From Deltaproteobacteria bacterium (GTDB taxonomy: Bacteria; Myxococcota_A; Polyangia; Polyangiales; Houyiibacteriaceae), in the NCBI GenBank assembly GCA_017644045.1, contig JAEPMI010000005.1, positions 310,001 through 374,000 on the forward strand: a DNA stretch of 64,000 bases. The letters run 5' to 3'. Shown here one piece after another: positions 25,547 to 34,476 of this stretch (the stretch's first letter is position 1; each line of letters begins with the position of its first letter). The position numbers and the translations under genes are program-made. Below the pieces are notes generated by a model. It was not told where the DNA came from, made no database searches, and saw only the letters and a program-made list of their open reading frames with translations.

Positions 25547-27373
25547 CTACTTCTTCGGCCCGTCGCGCCGCGGACGGATGTTGGTCTGCAGCACGCGCTT
25601 GCGGACGCGGATCGCGTCCGGCGTGATCTCGACCAGCTCGTCCTGGTCGATCCACTCCAGGGCCGACTCGATGGTCAGCTCCTTCGGCGTCGACAGGATG
25701 GTGTTCTCGTCCTTGCCCGCGGCGCGGACGTTGGTGAGCTTCTTCTCCTTGGTCGCGTTCACGTCGAGGTCGTTCGGTCGGCTGTGCTCGCCGATGATCA
25801 TTCCCTCGTAGACCTCGACACCGGAGCCGATGAAGAGCTCGCCACGCGGCTGCAGGTTGAAGAGCGCGTAGGGCGTGGTCGTGCCCTTGCGGTCGGCGAC
25901 GATCGCGCCGTTCTTCCGGCGGAGCATCGGTCCGGCGTGCGGCTCCCAGCCGTCGAAGATCGTGTTGATCAGGCCGCTGCCGCGCGTCTGCGTGAGGAAG
26001 ATGCTGCGGAAGCCGATCAACCCACGGGACGGAACGCGGTAGGTGATCCGCGCGCGGCCGTAGCCGAGGTTGCTCATGCCGACCATCGCGCCTCGACGCT
26101 CGCCGAGCGCCTGGGTCACGGAGCCGACGTGCTCCTCGTCGACGTCGACGACCACCTGCTCCCAGGGCTCGCACTTCACGCCGTCGACCACCTTGGTGAC
26201 GACCTCGGGCATGCCCATCGCGAGCTCGTAGCCTTCGCGGCGCATCGTCTCGGCGAGGATGGAGAGCATGAGCTCGCCACGGCCGTAGACGATGAACTGG
26301 TCGGTGTCCTCGGTGTCCTCGACCTTGAGCGCCATGTTGCGCTCGGCCTCCTTGTAGAGGCGATCGCGGACCTGGCGGGAGGTCACGTACTTGCCGGAGC
26401 GACCGGCCATCGGCGAGGTGTTCACCAGGAAGCGGACCTGGATGGTCGGCTCGTCGACCTCGATGCGCGGGAGCGCCTCGGGCTTCTTCGGGTCGGCGAG
26501 GGTGTCGCCGATCGTCACGTCCTCGATGCCGCTGATCGCGACGATGTCGCCGGCTTCGGCGCCGTCGATGCGAACCCGCTCGAGCTCCTCGAAGCCCCAG
26601 AGCGTGCCGATCTTGTGCTCCCCCTTGGAACCTTCGGCTCCCAGGACGACTACGTTCTGCTGCTTGGTGACCCGACCGCCCCAGAGGCGGCCGATCGCCA
26701 GGCGACCGACGTAGTCGTCATGAAGCGTGTTGTGCACCAAGAACTGCAGCGGGGCCTCCGGGTCCTGGGTCGGCGCGGGGACCGTGTCCACGATGGTGCG
26801 GAAGAGCGGCTGCAGGTCGGTGGCCTCGTCGGCCATCTCGAGCTTGGCCACGCCGTCCTTGCCGATGGCGTAGACCGTGCGGAAGTCCGCCTGGTCGTCC
26901 GACGCGCCCAGGTCGCAGAAGAGGTCGAAGACCTCGTTCAGCGCCTCGTCCGGGCGGGCGTCCTTCCGGTCGATCTTGTTGATCACCACGATCACCGGCA
27001 GCCCGAGCTCGAGCGCCTTGCCCAGCACGAAGCGGGTCTGCGGCAGCGCTCCCTCCGCCGCGTCGACCAGCAAGATCGCGCCATCCGCCATGCGGAGGGT
27101 CCGCTCGACCTCACCACCGAAGTCGGCGTGGCCGGGCGTATCGATGATGTTGATCTTGTGGTCCTCCCAGAACACGGAGGCGTGCTTCGCGAGGATCGTG
27201 ATGCCTCGCTCGCGCTCCAGGTCGCCGGAGTCGAGGACGCGGTCGGTGACCGCCTCGTTGGCGCGGAAGACGCCGGTTTGCCGCAGCATGGCGTCGACCA
27301 GGGTCGTCTTACCGTGGTCGACGTGGGCGATGATCGCCACGTTGCGGAGCTTTTCTCGGGGGGTGGGGTCCAT
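25547..27373 (-). CDS. typA: Translational GTPase TypA/BipA
   Basis: 608 residues, standard for TypA. It is a ribosome-associated GTPase important for stress, cold growth and surface traits. Seen: G1 AHVDHGKTT (near residue 16), G2/G3 ERGITI and DTPGHADFGGEV, G4 NKIDRKDARP, followed by domain II, the EF-G-like domains and the C-terminal TypA domain with GRGELMLSILAETMRREG. Start ATG 27373 matches family alignments (MDPTPREKLRNVAIIAH); the 27547 start would add 58 residues of unrelated sequence. Confidence 0.97.
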   Translation of the reverse strand: MDPTPREKLRNVAIIAHVDHGKTTLVDAMLRQTGVFRANEAVTDRVLDSGDLERERGITILAKHASVFWEDHKINIIDTPGHADFGGEVERTLRMADGAILLVDAAEGALPQTRFVLGKALELGLPVIVVINKIDRKDARPDEALNEVFDLFCDLGASDDQADFRTVYAIGKDGVAKLEMADEATDLQPLFRTIVDTVPAPTQDPEAPLQFLVHNTLHDDYVGRLAIGRLWGGRVTKQQNVVVLGAEGSKGEHKIGTLWGFEELERVRIDGAEAGDIVAISGIEDVTIGDTLADPKKPEALPRIEVDEPTIQVRFLVNTSPMAGRSGKYVTSRQVRDRLYKEAERNMALKVEDTEDTDQFIVYGRGELMLSILAETMRREGYELAMGMPEVVTKVVDGVKCEPWEQVVVDVDEEHVGSVTQALGERRGAMVGMSNLGYGRARITYRVPSRGLIGFRSIFLTQTRGSGLINTIFDGWEPHAGPMLRRKNGAIVADRKGTTTPYALFNLQPRGELFIGSGVEVYEGMIIGEHSRPNDLDVNATKEKKLTNVRAAGKDENTILSTPKELTIESALEWIDQDELVEITPDAIRVRKRVLQTNIRPRRDGPKK

Positions 27374-27706
27374 GGGCGCGCGGCAGGTAGCACGGCACCG
27401 AGAACCCGTCGACGCGCCTGGGTCGCTTTGATCGCCACCCGGGCCCTCCGTGAACGGAGACAGCTTTCGAAGGATCGCGAACAATACGTCTTCCGGCCGG
27501 ACGGATCGCATCGGTTCTCTCTGGGAATTCGTCCGAAGACCGACCACGCCCTGACACGAATGTCGTGGCTGTCGTCGTGGTCACCCATTTCGTCAACGGC
27601 ACTCCGTGGCACACAACGGCGCATCCATTCGAGAACGGCCCTCGTTCACAAGGGTGAAACGCGGGGTCTTCAGGGGTCTCGGACCAGAAGGTCGAAGTTT
27701 CGGTGA
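27374..27706. other. Intergenic region upstream of capsule operon
   Basis: 580 bp separate typA from kdsD, divergently transcribed. The composition is less GC-rich than the surrounding genes, with no ORF of genome-like codon use. It carries the inverted repeat at 27552-27569 and leads into the sigma-54-like element at 27707. I do not see a tRNA or other RNA gene. Confidence 0.5.
27552..27569 (+). promoter_or_regulatory. Candidate enhancer-binding site (GACA-CGAA-TGTC)
   Basis: Inverted repeat GACA-N4-TGTC at 27553-27564 followed by GTGGC; 16 of 17 bases match 21019-21035 in front of neuB. It lies about 140 bp upstream of the sigma-54-like element. Confidence 0.5.
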
Positions 27707-27723
27707 TGGCATGGGACCTGCTT
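27707..27723 (+). promoter_or_regulatory. Sigma-54-type promoter for the capsule operon
   Basis: TGGCATGGGACCTGCTT has GG (27708-27709) and GC (27720-27721) 10 bp apart. It shares TGGCATGG-N3-CTGC with the element at 21129. Predicted start about 27733, giving a long leader of about 220 nt before kdsD. Confidence 0.55.
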
Positions 27724-27953
27724 AGCCACTGGTGTGGATATGGAAGCGGCCGGACCCTGTGTTTCCATTGCATTTCCGTTGGTTTCTTCCCCGGCCGCGA
27801 GAAGTTGCTTGTCACCGATTCATGAGCTACGGCCGGGTTGGGTTGGAGCGGCGCCTCGTCACGAGGTCGTCAGCGTCCTGTCACCATGGCACGCAATCGC
27901 ACCTCGCACGCCCGCTGGCGTGGCGCAGGTGAAGGACGATCTGGAGAGCGAGA
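27724..27953 (+). other. Long untranslated leader of the capsule operon
   Basis: About 220 nt between the predicted sigma-54 start and kdsD. It contains a 5-bp hairpin CCTCG-TCA-CGAGG (27854-27866) and several CGGCCG blocks able to pair. No riboswitch family was recognised. A 73-codon reading frame from 27740 overlaps kdsD but has atypical third-position bases. Confidence 0.35.
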
Positions 27954-28976
27954 ATGCCTGACGGTTCCGGTTCCCTAGGCGTGAAGAACGAATGGCCGCT
28001 GAAGGGATTGGCTTCGGAGACCCGTGCGAAGGTCACGGTACTCGATCCCGTAGCCCACGCGGCCAAGGAGTCGCTGCGCGAGATGGCGGCAGCGGTCGAA
28101 GGTGTCGCGAGCAAGCTCGACGGCCGCTTCGCGCGGGCCGTCCGCACGCTGGCCGCTTGTGAGGGTCACGTGATCCTCTCGGGGCTGGGCAAGTCGGGTC
28201 TGGTCGGCCGGAAGATCGCCGCCACCCTCGCCTCGACCGGCACCCCTAGCTTCTTCGTCCACTCGGCCGAGGCCTTCCACGGTGACCTCGGCATGATCAC
28301 CGAGCGCGACGTCGTGGTTCTCCTCTCCTACTCGGGCGAGACCCGTGAGGTGGTGGAGCTCGTGGCACACCTGCGGCGTCGAGGCATTCGCACCATCGCG
28401 TTGGTGGGGCGCCTCGATTCTTCGCTGGCGCGGGAAGTCGACATCGCGCTCGACGTCTCCGTCGACCACGAAGCCTGCCCGAACAACCTCGCCCCGACGA
28501 GCTCCACGCTCGCCAGCCTGGCGATGGGCGATGCGCTCGCCGTCGCCCTCATCCGACATCGACGCTTCCTCGCCGAGGACTTCGCTCGCCTGCACCCCGG
28601 CGGCAGCCTCGCCCGTAAGTTCGCCAAGGTGCGAGACGCGATGAGTCGGGAGCCGCTCCCCGTCGTCCCTCGGTCGGCGAGCTTGAAGGAAGCGATGCTT
28701 GCGCTCGTCGGCGCCCGCGTCCCGCTCCTCTTGGTGTCGGACGGAGACCGTCTTTGCGGCATCCTGGGTGAGAAGGAGCTCCGCTCGGAGCTGGAAGCCA
28801 GCGACGGATGCCTGGATGCGTGCATCGAGGAGCTGCTCGACGATCGCGAGATGCCCGTCATCGACGCAGAGGCGTACGTAGCCGACGCACTCGAGGAGAT
28901 GGGACGCGCTGGACGTAGCGCCCTGGTGGTCCTGGACCGCGACGGGCATGTCTGCGGCATCCTGCTAGAACGCTGA
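27954..28976 (+). CDS. kdsD: D-arabinose-5-phosphate isomerase (KdsD/KpsF)
   Basis: 340 residues. It interconverts ribulose-5-P and arabinose-5-P, the first committed step to Kdo. The SIS domain carries ILSGLGKSGLVGRKIAATLAS, STGTPSFFVHSAEAFHGDLG and LSYSGETREVVEL; then ACPNNLAPTSST, the family signature; then two C-terminal CBS domains from about residue 225. First gene of the capsule operon, as kpsF is in E. coli group 2 loci. KpsF/KdsD paralogues are not distinguishable by sequence. Confidence 0.93.
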   Translation: MPDGSGSLGVKNEWPLKGLASETRAKVTVLDPVAHAAKESLREMAAAVEGVASKLDGRFARAVRTLAACEGHVILSGLGKSGLVGRKIAATLASTGTPSFFVHSAEAFHGDLGMITERDVVVLLSYSGETREVVELVAHLRRRGIRTIALVGRLDSSLAREVDIALDVSVDHEACPNNLAPTSSTLASLAMGDALAVALIRHRRFLAEDFARLHPGGSLARKFAKVRDAMSREPLPVVPRSASLKEAMLALVGARVPLLLVSDGDRLCGILGEKELRSELEASDGCLDACIEELLDDREMPVIDAEAYVADALEEMGRAGRSALVVLDRDGHVCGILLER

Positions 28977-28982
28977 ACCCCC

Positions 28983-29444
28983 ATGACCACCCCTGGACAG
29001 CTGACGTGCTCCTCGCGGGGGCGCCTCGCCGGCGTCCTGGGTGGGATCCGCTCGGTGCTGATCGTGGGGTCGGTCTCTTGGCTGGGCTGCGCGAGCGCTC
29101 CACCCACCGAGGACGAGATCCAGTACGCCCGATCGATGAGCCCATCGGTCGAACTGGCGACGACCCCGGCCGAGATCGGGGCGCTGGAGCGCGCAGCTAG
29201 CCTGCCCGTAGGCGAGCCTGCCCAGCTCGAGGGGGGAGTGGTGATCGCGGGGCCCATCTACGCCGCAGCGAGCGGCCGCCGATGCCGACAGCTGACGTTC
29301 GGCTCCGCTCAGCGACTCGCCTGCGAGGACCCCGAAGCCGACGTCTGGGTGTTCGTGCCCGACGTGTTCGCAGCCAGCCCGTTGGAGGCCACCGAGCCCG
29401 CGCCGACGAGCGGAGGCGAGGCCGACCCGGAGGGCTCGTCGTGA
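28983..29444 (+). CDS. Small capsule-operon lipoprotein, unknown
   Basis: 153 residues, 6 bp after kdsD and overlapping kpsM (GTGA). An N-terminal basic region precedes a hydrophobic stretch ending in WLGCASAPP, a lipobox-like site whose -3 position (Trp) is unusual. The mature 115 residues hold a pair of cysteines (RRCRQL and RLACEDP) likely disulfide-bonded, and end in an Ala/Glu/Pro tail. It has no counterpart in the classical kps loci that I recognise. Its place between Kdo synthesis and the exporter suggests a periplasmic export accessory. Confidence 0.6.
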   Translation: MTTPGQLTCSSRGRLAGVLGGIRSVLIVGSVSWLGCASAPPTEDEIQYARSMSPSVELATTPAEIGALERAASLPVGEPAQLEGGVVIAGPIYAAASGRRCRQLTFGSAQRLACEDPEADVWVFVPDVFAASPLEATEPAPTSGGEADPEGSS

Positions 29445-30250
29445 GCGGCGCCGTGGCAACCCTTCCCAGGGGCGAGCTCACCCGCGGCCTGATGGCGCAG
29501 CTCCGAGTGGTGCATGCGCTCGCGCTGCGCGAGACCCGGACGCGATTCGGTCAGAACAAGCTCGGCTATGTCTGGGCCTTGCTCGAGCCACTCTTCTGGA
29601 TCGGCACCTTCGCGGGGCTCTTCGAGGTCGCCGACCGAGGCACGCCCGGCGGAATGGCGATCGTGCCCTTTCTCGCGACCGGCGTCGTGACCTACGAGCT
29701 GGTGATGAAGACGGCGAACAAGGGCAGCCAGGCCATCAACGGCAACAAGGCCCTGCTCTTCTACCCACAGGTTCAAACGCTCGACCTCATCCTCGCGCGG
29801 GGAGCGCTCGAGCTCGCGACCTACGCCGTCGTGTTCGCGCTCATCATCGGCGGCTGGGCGTTCACGGTGCCCCGAGTCCGCATCGACGACCTCCTGGTCC
29901 TGATGAACGGCCTCCTGCTCGCCGGCCTCTTGGGGATGGGCCTGGGCCTGGTGCTCTGTGGGTTGAACGTCCTCTCCCCGACCGTGGAGCGAATTCGAGG
30001 CCCCTTGTTCCGCCCGCTCTTCTGGGTGAGCGGCCTCTTCTTCACCGCCGAGAGCCTGCCGAAGCAGGTGCGGGACATGCTCCTCTACAACCCCATCCTC
30101 CACTGCATCGAGATGGTTCGCACCGGGTTCTTTCCGGACTACCACGCTCGCCACGCTGAGCCGATGTACGTGGGTGCGTGGATCCTGGGCCTCTTCTTCT
30201 TCGGCCTCACCCTCGAGCGTCGAGTGCGACACAAGGTGCAGCTGACATGA
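29441..30250 (+). CDS. kpsM: Capsule polysaccharide ABC transporter permease (KpsM-like)
   Basis: 269 residues from GTG 29441, overlapping the previous stop. The ABC2-type permease core: a cytoplasmic amphipathic start (LALRETRTRFGQNKLGYVWALLEP) followed by six membrane segments, and a typical end (NPILHCIEMVRTGFFPDYH). Length and topology match KpsM/CtrC (about 258-265 residues). It forms the membrane channel with KpsT for export of lipid-linked capsule. Confidence 0.9.
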   Translation: MSGAVATLPRGELTRGLMAQLRVVHALALRETRTRFGQNKLGYVWALLEPLFWIGTFAGLFEVADRGTPGGMAIVPFLATGVVTYELVMKTANKGSQAINGNKALLFYPQVQTLDLILARGALELATYAVVFALIIGGWAFTVPRVRIDDLLVLMNGLLLAGLLGMGLGLVLCGLNVLSPTVERIRGPLFRPLFWVSGLFFTAESLPKQVRDMLLYNPILHCIEMVRTGFFPDYHARHAEPMYVGAWILGLFFFGLTLERRVRHKVQLT

Positions 30251-30897
30251 TCGAGCTGCACAGCGTCACCAAGGCCTACCGGACCCGTGCGGGCGACCAC
30301 GTGGTGCTCGACCGTATCGACGCCATGTTCCCCGACCAGGTCTCCACCGGGATCCTCGGGAAGAACGGCGCGGGCAAGTCGACCCTCCTCCGGATTCTCG
30401 GCGGCGCCGAGCGACCGGACGCCGGGCAGGTCGTTCGTCACGGCCGGGTCTCGTGGCCCATCGGCTTCACAGGCGGTTTCAACGGAAGCTTGAGTGGCGA
30501 AGAGAACAGCCGCTTCGTGGCTCGCATCTACGGCGCCGACGTCGACGAAGTCGTGGACTTCGCTCAGCGCTTCGCGGAGATCGGCGAGTACTTCCGCATG
30601 CCCGTCCGAACCTACTCTTCGGGCATGCGCGCGCGGCTCGCCTTCGGCTTGAGCATGGCGCTGGATTTCGACACGTACCTGGTCGACGAGGTCACCGCTG
30701 TGGGTGACAAGTCGTTCCAGGCGAAGTGCCGAGCAGCGTTCGAGGACCGAAGCGAACGGAGCACGGTCATCATCGTCTCCCACAACATGAACACCATCCG
30801 AAAGTACTGCAGCCGGGCGGCGGTGCTGAACGGAGGCCGCCTTCGCTTCTACGAGGATTTGGACGAGGCGGCGGAAGCATACGAGGCTGTGGCGTGA
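30247..30897 (+). CDS. kpsT: Capsule polysaccharide ABC transporter ATPase (KpsT-like)
   Basis: 216 residues, like E. coli KpsT (219). Walker A GKNGAGKST, signature YSSGMRARLAFGLSMA, Walker B TYLVDEVTAVGD, and switch His in VSHNMNTIRKYC. It has no carbohydrate-binding C-terminal domain, so this belongs to the KpsT (Kdo-terminated) type rather than the Wzt type. ATGA overlap with kpsM; GTGA overlap with kpsE. Confidence 0.93.
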   Translation: MIELHSVTKAYRTRAGDHVVLDRIDAMFPDQVSTGILGKNGAGKSTLLRILGGAERPDAGQVVRHGRVSWPIGFTGGFNGSLSGEENSRFVARIYGADVDEVVDFAQRFAEIGEYFRMPVRTYSSGMRARLAFGLSMALDFDTYLVDEVTAVGDKSFQAKCRAAFEDRSERSTVIIVSHNMNTIRKYCSRAAVLNGGRLRFYEDLDEAAEAYEAVA

Positions 30898-32042
30898 ACG
30901 CTCCGCTCGAAACGAAGGGCCCGGCGGTCAACACCGTCCGTCAGCTTCGCCGCATGAGAGCACGGCGGCTGGTGCGTCGCCTCGGACTGGGAGTGGTCCT
31001 CCCGACCATCCTGGCGACCCTCTACTACGGGGTGCTCGTCACGCCTCAGTTCGAGTCCGTGTCGTCGTTCACGGTTCAGGCAGCGGACGCCCCTGCGGCA
31101 CCGCAGCTCGAGCTCATCTTCGCCTCCGTGCCTGGCAACGCAGGCCGGGACGCCCAGCTCGTCCGCGAGCACGCCCTCAGCCGCGACATGCTGAAACACC
31201 TCATCGAGAACCATGGGTTCATCGAGCACTACGCCGATGACTCGGTGGACTTCACGTCGCGCCTCGACGCGAGCTCGGGCAGCGAAGAGATCCACGACTA
31301 CTACCTCGATCACTTCGAGGTCGAGTACGACAGCGCGGCGGGCCTGCTCAAGCTCCGGGTTCGGGCGTTCGACGCGGAGTCGGCCCAGCGCTTCGCACAG
31401 GCCATCCTCGACAAGAGCGAGTCGATGGTGAACGACCTCTCCTCCCGCGCCCGAACCGACCGGACATCCCTCGCGCAAGGGGAGCTCGAACGAGCCGAGA
31501 CGCGCCTGAGCGAGGCGCGCGCAGCACTCACCGAGGCGCAGAGCGAGGGCTCGGAGCTCGACCCGGTACAGTCCGCGGCGGCGCTCTACGAGCTCCGCGC
31601 GCAGCTGGAGGCACAGCTGGCGTCCGCCCGCGCCGAGCTGAGCGCGCTCCGCGGCACCTCTGCGATGGGCTCGCCGGAGATGGTGGCCCAGCAGCGTCGT
31701 GTGAGCGCACTCCAGCGCCAGCTCGACGAGCAGAACGAGCGGCTCGTCGGCGAGAGCGGCGCCTCTCTGCGAGCCGCGATCTCTCGCTTCGAACCCCTGG
31801 TGGTCGAGAAGGAGTTCGCGGAACGCGCCTACTCCTCGGCGCTGAGCTCGCTCGAGATGGCCCGCGTCGACGCAGCTCGCCAGCACCGCTACCTCGTGAC
31901 GCTCGCCGACCCCTCACACCCGAGCGATGCGACGTATCCGAACGTGCTCTGGTCGGTGCTCACCTTCCTCGTGCTCTGCTTCGCCGTGATGGGCATCGGT
32001 ACGCTCCTGGTCGCCTCGGTACGCGAACATGCGAACGTATGA
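30894..32042 (+). CDS. kpsE: Capsule export inner-membrane/periplasmic protein KpsE-like (PCP-3)
   Basis: 382 residues, GTG start overlapping kpsT. Two membrane segments (about residues 29-48 and 350-374) frame a periplasmic domain rich in long coiled coils (SLAQGELERAETRLSEARAA; RRVSALQRQLDEQNERL). This is the polysaccharide co-polymerase type of KpsE/BexC/CtrB, linking the ABC transporter to KpsD. KpsE of E. coli is the same length. It overlaps kpsD by 14 bp. Confidence 0.88.
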   Translation: MNAPLETKGPAVNTVRQLRRMRARRLVRRLGLGVVLPTILATLYYGVLVTPQFESVSSFTVQAADAPAAPQLELIFASVPGNAGRDAQLVREHALSRDMLKHLIENHGFIEHYADDSVDFTSRLDASSGSEEIHDYYLDHFEVEYDSAAGLLKLRVRAFDAESAQRFAQAILDKSESMVNDLSSRARTDRTSLAQGELERAETRLSEARAALTEAQSEGSELDPVQSAAALYELRAQLEAQLASARAELSALRGTSAMGSPEMVAQQRRVSALQRQLDEQNERLVGESGASLRAAISRFEPLVVEKEFAERAYSSALSSLEMARVDAARQHRYLVTLADPSHPSDATYPNVLWSVLTFLVLCFAVMGIGTLLVASVREHANV

Positions 32043-33639
32043 TCGACTCCTGACCCTGGCCCTGGTCCTGCTTCCCGCGCTCGTGAGCGCGCAGGAGACC
32101 CAGGCGCCTCCCCCGGCCCAAGAGCCGGAGGAGGCCAGCGAAGTCACCGAAGGTCCGAAGCCCTTCGGCTCGAACCTCTTCGACGGCAACTTCGCCGGCC
32201 AGCGCGAGGACGGGATCAACCCCGACTACTCGATTCTCCCAGGCGACCGGGTGGCCGTGAACGCTTGGGGGGCGCTGACGCTCAACGATGTCTATGCGGT
32301 AGACACCCAGGGCAACATCTTCATCCCGGGGGTCGGCCCGATCCGACTCGAAGGCGTCTCGAACGGTCAGCTCACCGAAACCGTTCGGTCGGCGATCGCC
32401 CGCTCGTTTCGCGGTCAGTTCGGGGTCTACACCAACCTGCTCACGGCGAGCCCTGTCGCCGTCTTCGTCACCGGCGGGGTGACCCGTCCGGGACGCTACG
32501 CCGGGATTCCCTCCGACTCGGTGCTCTTCTTCCTGGCCCAGGCCGGAGGAATCGCGCCGACGCGAGGCAGCTACCGCCACGTCTCGATCATGCGCCAGGG
32601 GCGAGAGCTCGCCGAGCTCGACCTCTACGACTTCCTGCTCCGAGGCAACCTGTCGACGCCGCAGCTCGAAGACGGCGACACCATTCTCGTGGGGCGTCGC
32701 GGCCCCGTGGTGGAGGTCGCGGGAACCGAACAGGGCACCGTGCTGGTAGAGCTCGCGGACGAGAACGCGACCGGTGCCGTGGTGCTCGACGTGGTGGCAC
32801 CAGCGACCCGCGCGACCGAGGTGACCGTCCGCGGCGTGCGCGACGGACAGCCGGTCGTGCGCACGATCGGCGCCGCGAGCTTCCGGGGCACGCCTCTGCG
32901 CGGTGGCGACATCATCTCGTTCCGCGAGGAGGGCCGCGCAGCGCACATCGTGGTCCGACTGCAGGGAGAGCACGACGGGCCGAGCGAGCTCGCGGTCCGT
33001 CGGGGCACCCGACTCATCGACCTGCTCAACTGGGTCCACGTGGACCCCGAGCTCGCGCAGACCGCCGCCGTGCACCTGCGCCGACCGTCGGTGGCAAGAC
33101 AGCAGCGGCAGACGATCCTGGAGAGCCTCGATCGTCTCGAGCGGAGCGCCATGCTGGCGCTCTCGGGGACGAGCGGTGAAGCGGAGATTCGGGTCCGGGA
33201 AGCCGAGATGGTCCGAGCGTTCGTGGACCGGGCCCGGAACGTCCAGCCACTCGGACGAGTGGTGACGGCGAGCGGCGGCCGACAGCTGAACGTGCTGCTG
33301 CAGGACGGCGACTCCATCATCATTCCGACACGCACGAACGTCGTCCGCGTCGGAGGCGAGGTCCAGGTCGCCCAGGCGGTGATGTACCGCCCCGACCTGA
33401 GCGTCCGCGACTACGTCCAGATGGCGGGCGGGTTCACCAACCGAGCGGAGACCGCCGCGGTCATCCTCATGCGCCCCGATGGGTCGGCGCTGCTCGCCCC
33501 GGACGACGCTCCGATCCAGCCGGGTGACGAGATCCTGGTTCCACCGAAGATCGACCACAAGGTCTTCCAGAACGCGGTGGACCTCTCCCAGATCATCTAC
33601 CAAATCGCGGTGGCGGCCTCGGTCCTGCTGCGCATCTGA
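32029..33639 (+). CDS. kpsD: Capsule outer-membrane export protein (KpsD/Wza-type)
   Basis: 536 residues, signal peptide MRTYDRLLTLALVLLPALVSA. It forms the outer-membrane exit of the capsule exporter (KpsD is about 558 residues). The polysaccharide-export domain is clear: ILPGDRVAVNAWGALTLND, DTQGNIFIPGVGPIRLEG, followed by SLBB domains (VTGGVTRPGRYAGIPSDSV; VGGEVQVAQAVMYRPD) and the end segment (YQIAVAASVLLRI). It has no lipobox, so it is not a Wza-style lipoprotein. Confidence 0.9.
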   Translation: MRTYDRLLTLALVLLPALVSAQETQAPPPAQEPEEASEVTEGPKPFGSNLFDGNFAGQREDGINPDYSILPGDRVAVNAWGALTLNDVYAVDTQGNIFIPGVGPIRLEGVSNGQLTETVRSAIARSFRGQFGVYTNLLTASPVAVFVTGGVTRPGRYAGIPSDSVLFFLAQAGGIAPTRGSYRHVSIMRQGRELAELDLYDFLLRGNLSTPQLEDGDTILVGRRGPVVEVAGTEQGTVLVELADENATGAVVLDVVAPATRATEVTVRGVRDGQPVVRTIGAASFRGTPLRGGDIISFREEGRAAHIVVRLQGEHDGPSELAVRRGTRLIDLLNWVHVDPELAQTAAVHLRRPSVARQQRQTILESLDRLERSAMLALSGTSGEAEIRVREAEMVRAFVDRARNVQPLGRVVTASGGRQLNVLLQDGDSIIIPTRTNVVRVGGEVQVAQAVMYRPDLSVRDYVQMAGGFTNRAETAAVILMRPDGSALLAPDDAPIQPGDEILVPPKIDHKVFQNAVDLSQIIYQIAVAASVLLRI

Positions 33640-33645
33640 GCTCGA

Positions 33646-34476
33646 ATGAAGCTGCTCTCTCACGACGTCGGCCCTTCTCACCCGCTCTTCCTCATCGCGG
33701 GCCCCTGTGTGATCGAGAGCCGCGAGCTCGTCTTCGAGATCGCCGGGCAGATGAAGACCATCACGGACGCCCTCGACATCCCGTACGTGTTCAAGGCGAG
33801 CTTCGACAAGGCCAACCGAACCAGCGCTTCGTCGTTCCGTGGCCCGGGCCTCGAGGAAGGGCTTGCCATCCTCGAGTCGGTGAAGAAGGAACTCGGCGTC
33901 CCGGTATTGACCGACGTCCACGAGGACACGCCGATCGACGAGGTCGCGTCGGTGGTCGACGTGCTCCAGACGCCAGCCTTCCTCTGTCGACAGACCAACT
34001 TCATGCAGCGGGTGGCGGGTGCGAATCTCCCTGTGAACGTCAAGAAGGGTCAGTTCCTCGCGCCCTGGGACATGGCCCACGTCGTGGAGAAGTGTCGAGC
34101 GGTCGGCAACGACCAGATCATGGTCTGCGAGCGCGGGGCTTCGTTCGGGTACAACACGCTGATCAGCGACATGCGCGGTCTCGCCATCATGCGGCAGACC
34201 GGCGCACCGGTCGTCTTCGACGCGACCCACTCCGTCCAACAGCCGGGTGGGCAGGGAGCCAGCTCGGGTGGCAAGCGAGAGGGCGTTCCGGTCCTCGCGC
34301 GCGCGGCCGTCGCCGCGGGCGTGAGTGGGCTGTTCATGGAGACCCACCCCCGCCCGGACGACGCGCTCAGCGACGGCCCGAACATGTGGCCACTGGACCG
34401 CATGAAGGAGCTGCTCGAGGTGCTCGTCGAGATCGACCGCGTGGTGAAGGCGCAGCCCTTCGCGGAAGAGGCGTGA
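33646..34476 (+). CDS. kdsA: 3-deoxy-8-phosphooctulonate synthase (KDO8P synthase)
   Basis: 276 residues. It condenses PEP with arabinose-5-P. Motifs: AGPCVIES near residue 18 with the metal-ligand cysteine of the class II (metal-dependent) enzymes, [59 protein letters not shown] and [18 protein letters not shown]. The Cys of AGPC distinguishes it from class I enzymes like E. coli KdsA, which carry Asn there. GTGA overlap with kdsC. Confidence 0.96.
   Translation: MKLLSHDVGPSHPLFLIAGPCVIESRELVFEIAGQMKTITDALDIPYVFKASFDKANRTSASSFRGPGLEEGLAILESVKKELGVPVLTDVHEDTPIDEVASVVDVLQTPAFLCRQTNFMQRVAGANLPVNVKKGQFLAPWDMAHVVEKCRAVGNDQIMVCERGASFGYNTLISDMRGLAIMRQTGAPVVFDATHSVQQPGGQGASSGGKREGVPVLARAAVAAGVSGLFMETHPRPDDALSDGPNMWPLDRMKELLEVLVEIDRVVKAQPFAEEA

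Noticed and set aside
27740-27961. 73-codon frame in the capsule leader overlapping the kdsD start
   Set aside because: Third-position GC is well below that of neighbouring genes and no ribosome site is seen; more likely chance in a leader.
30726-30893. Upstream extension of kpsE
   Set aside because: It would run through most of the kpsT 3' end; the GTGA overlap at 30894 fits the operon pattern.
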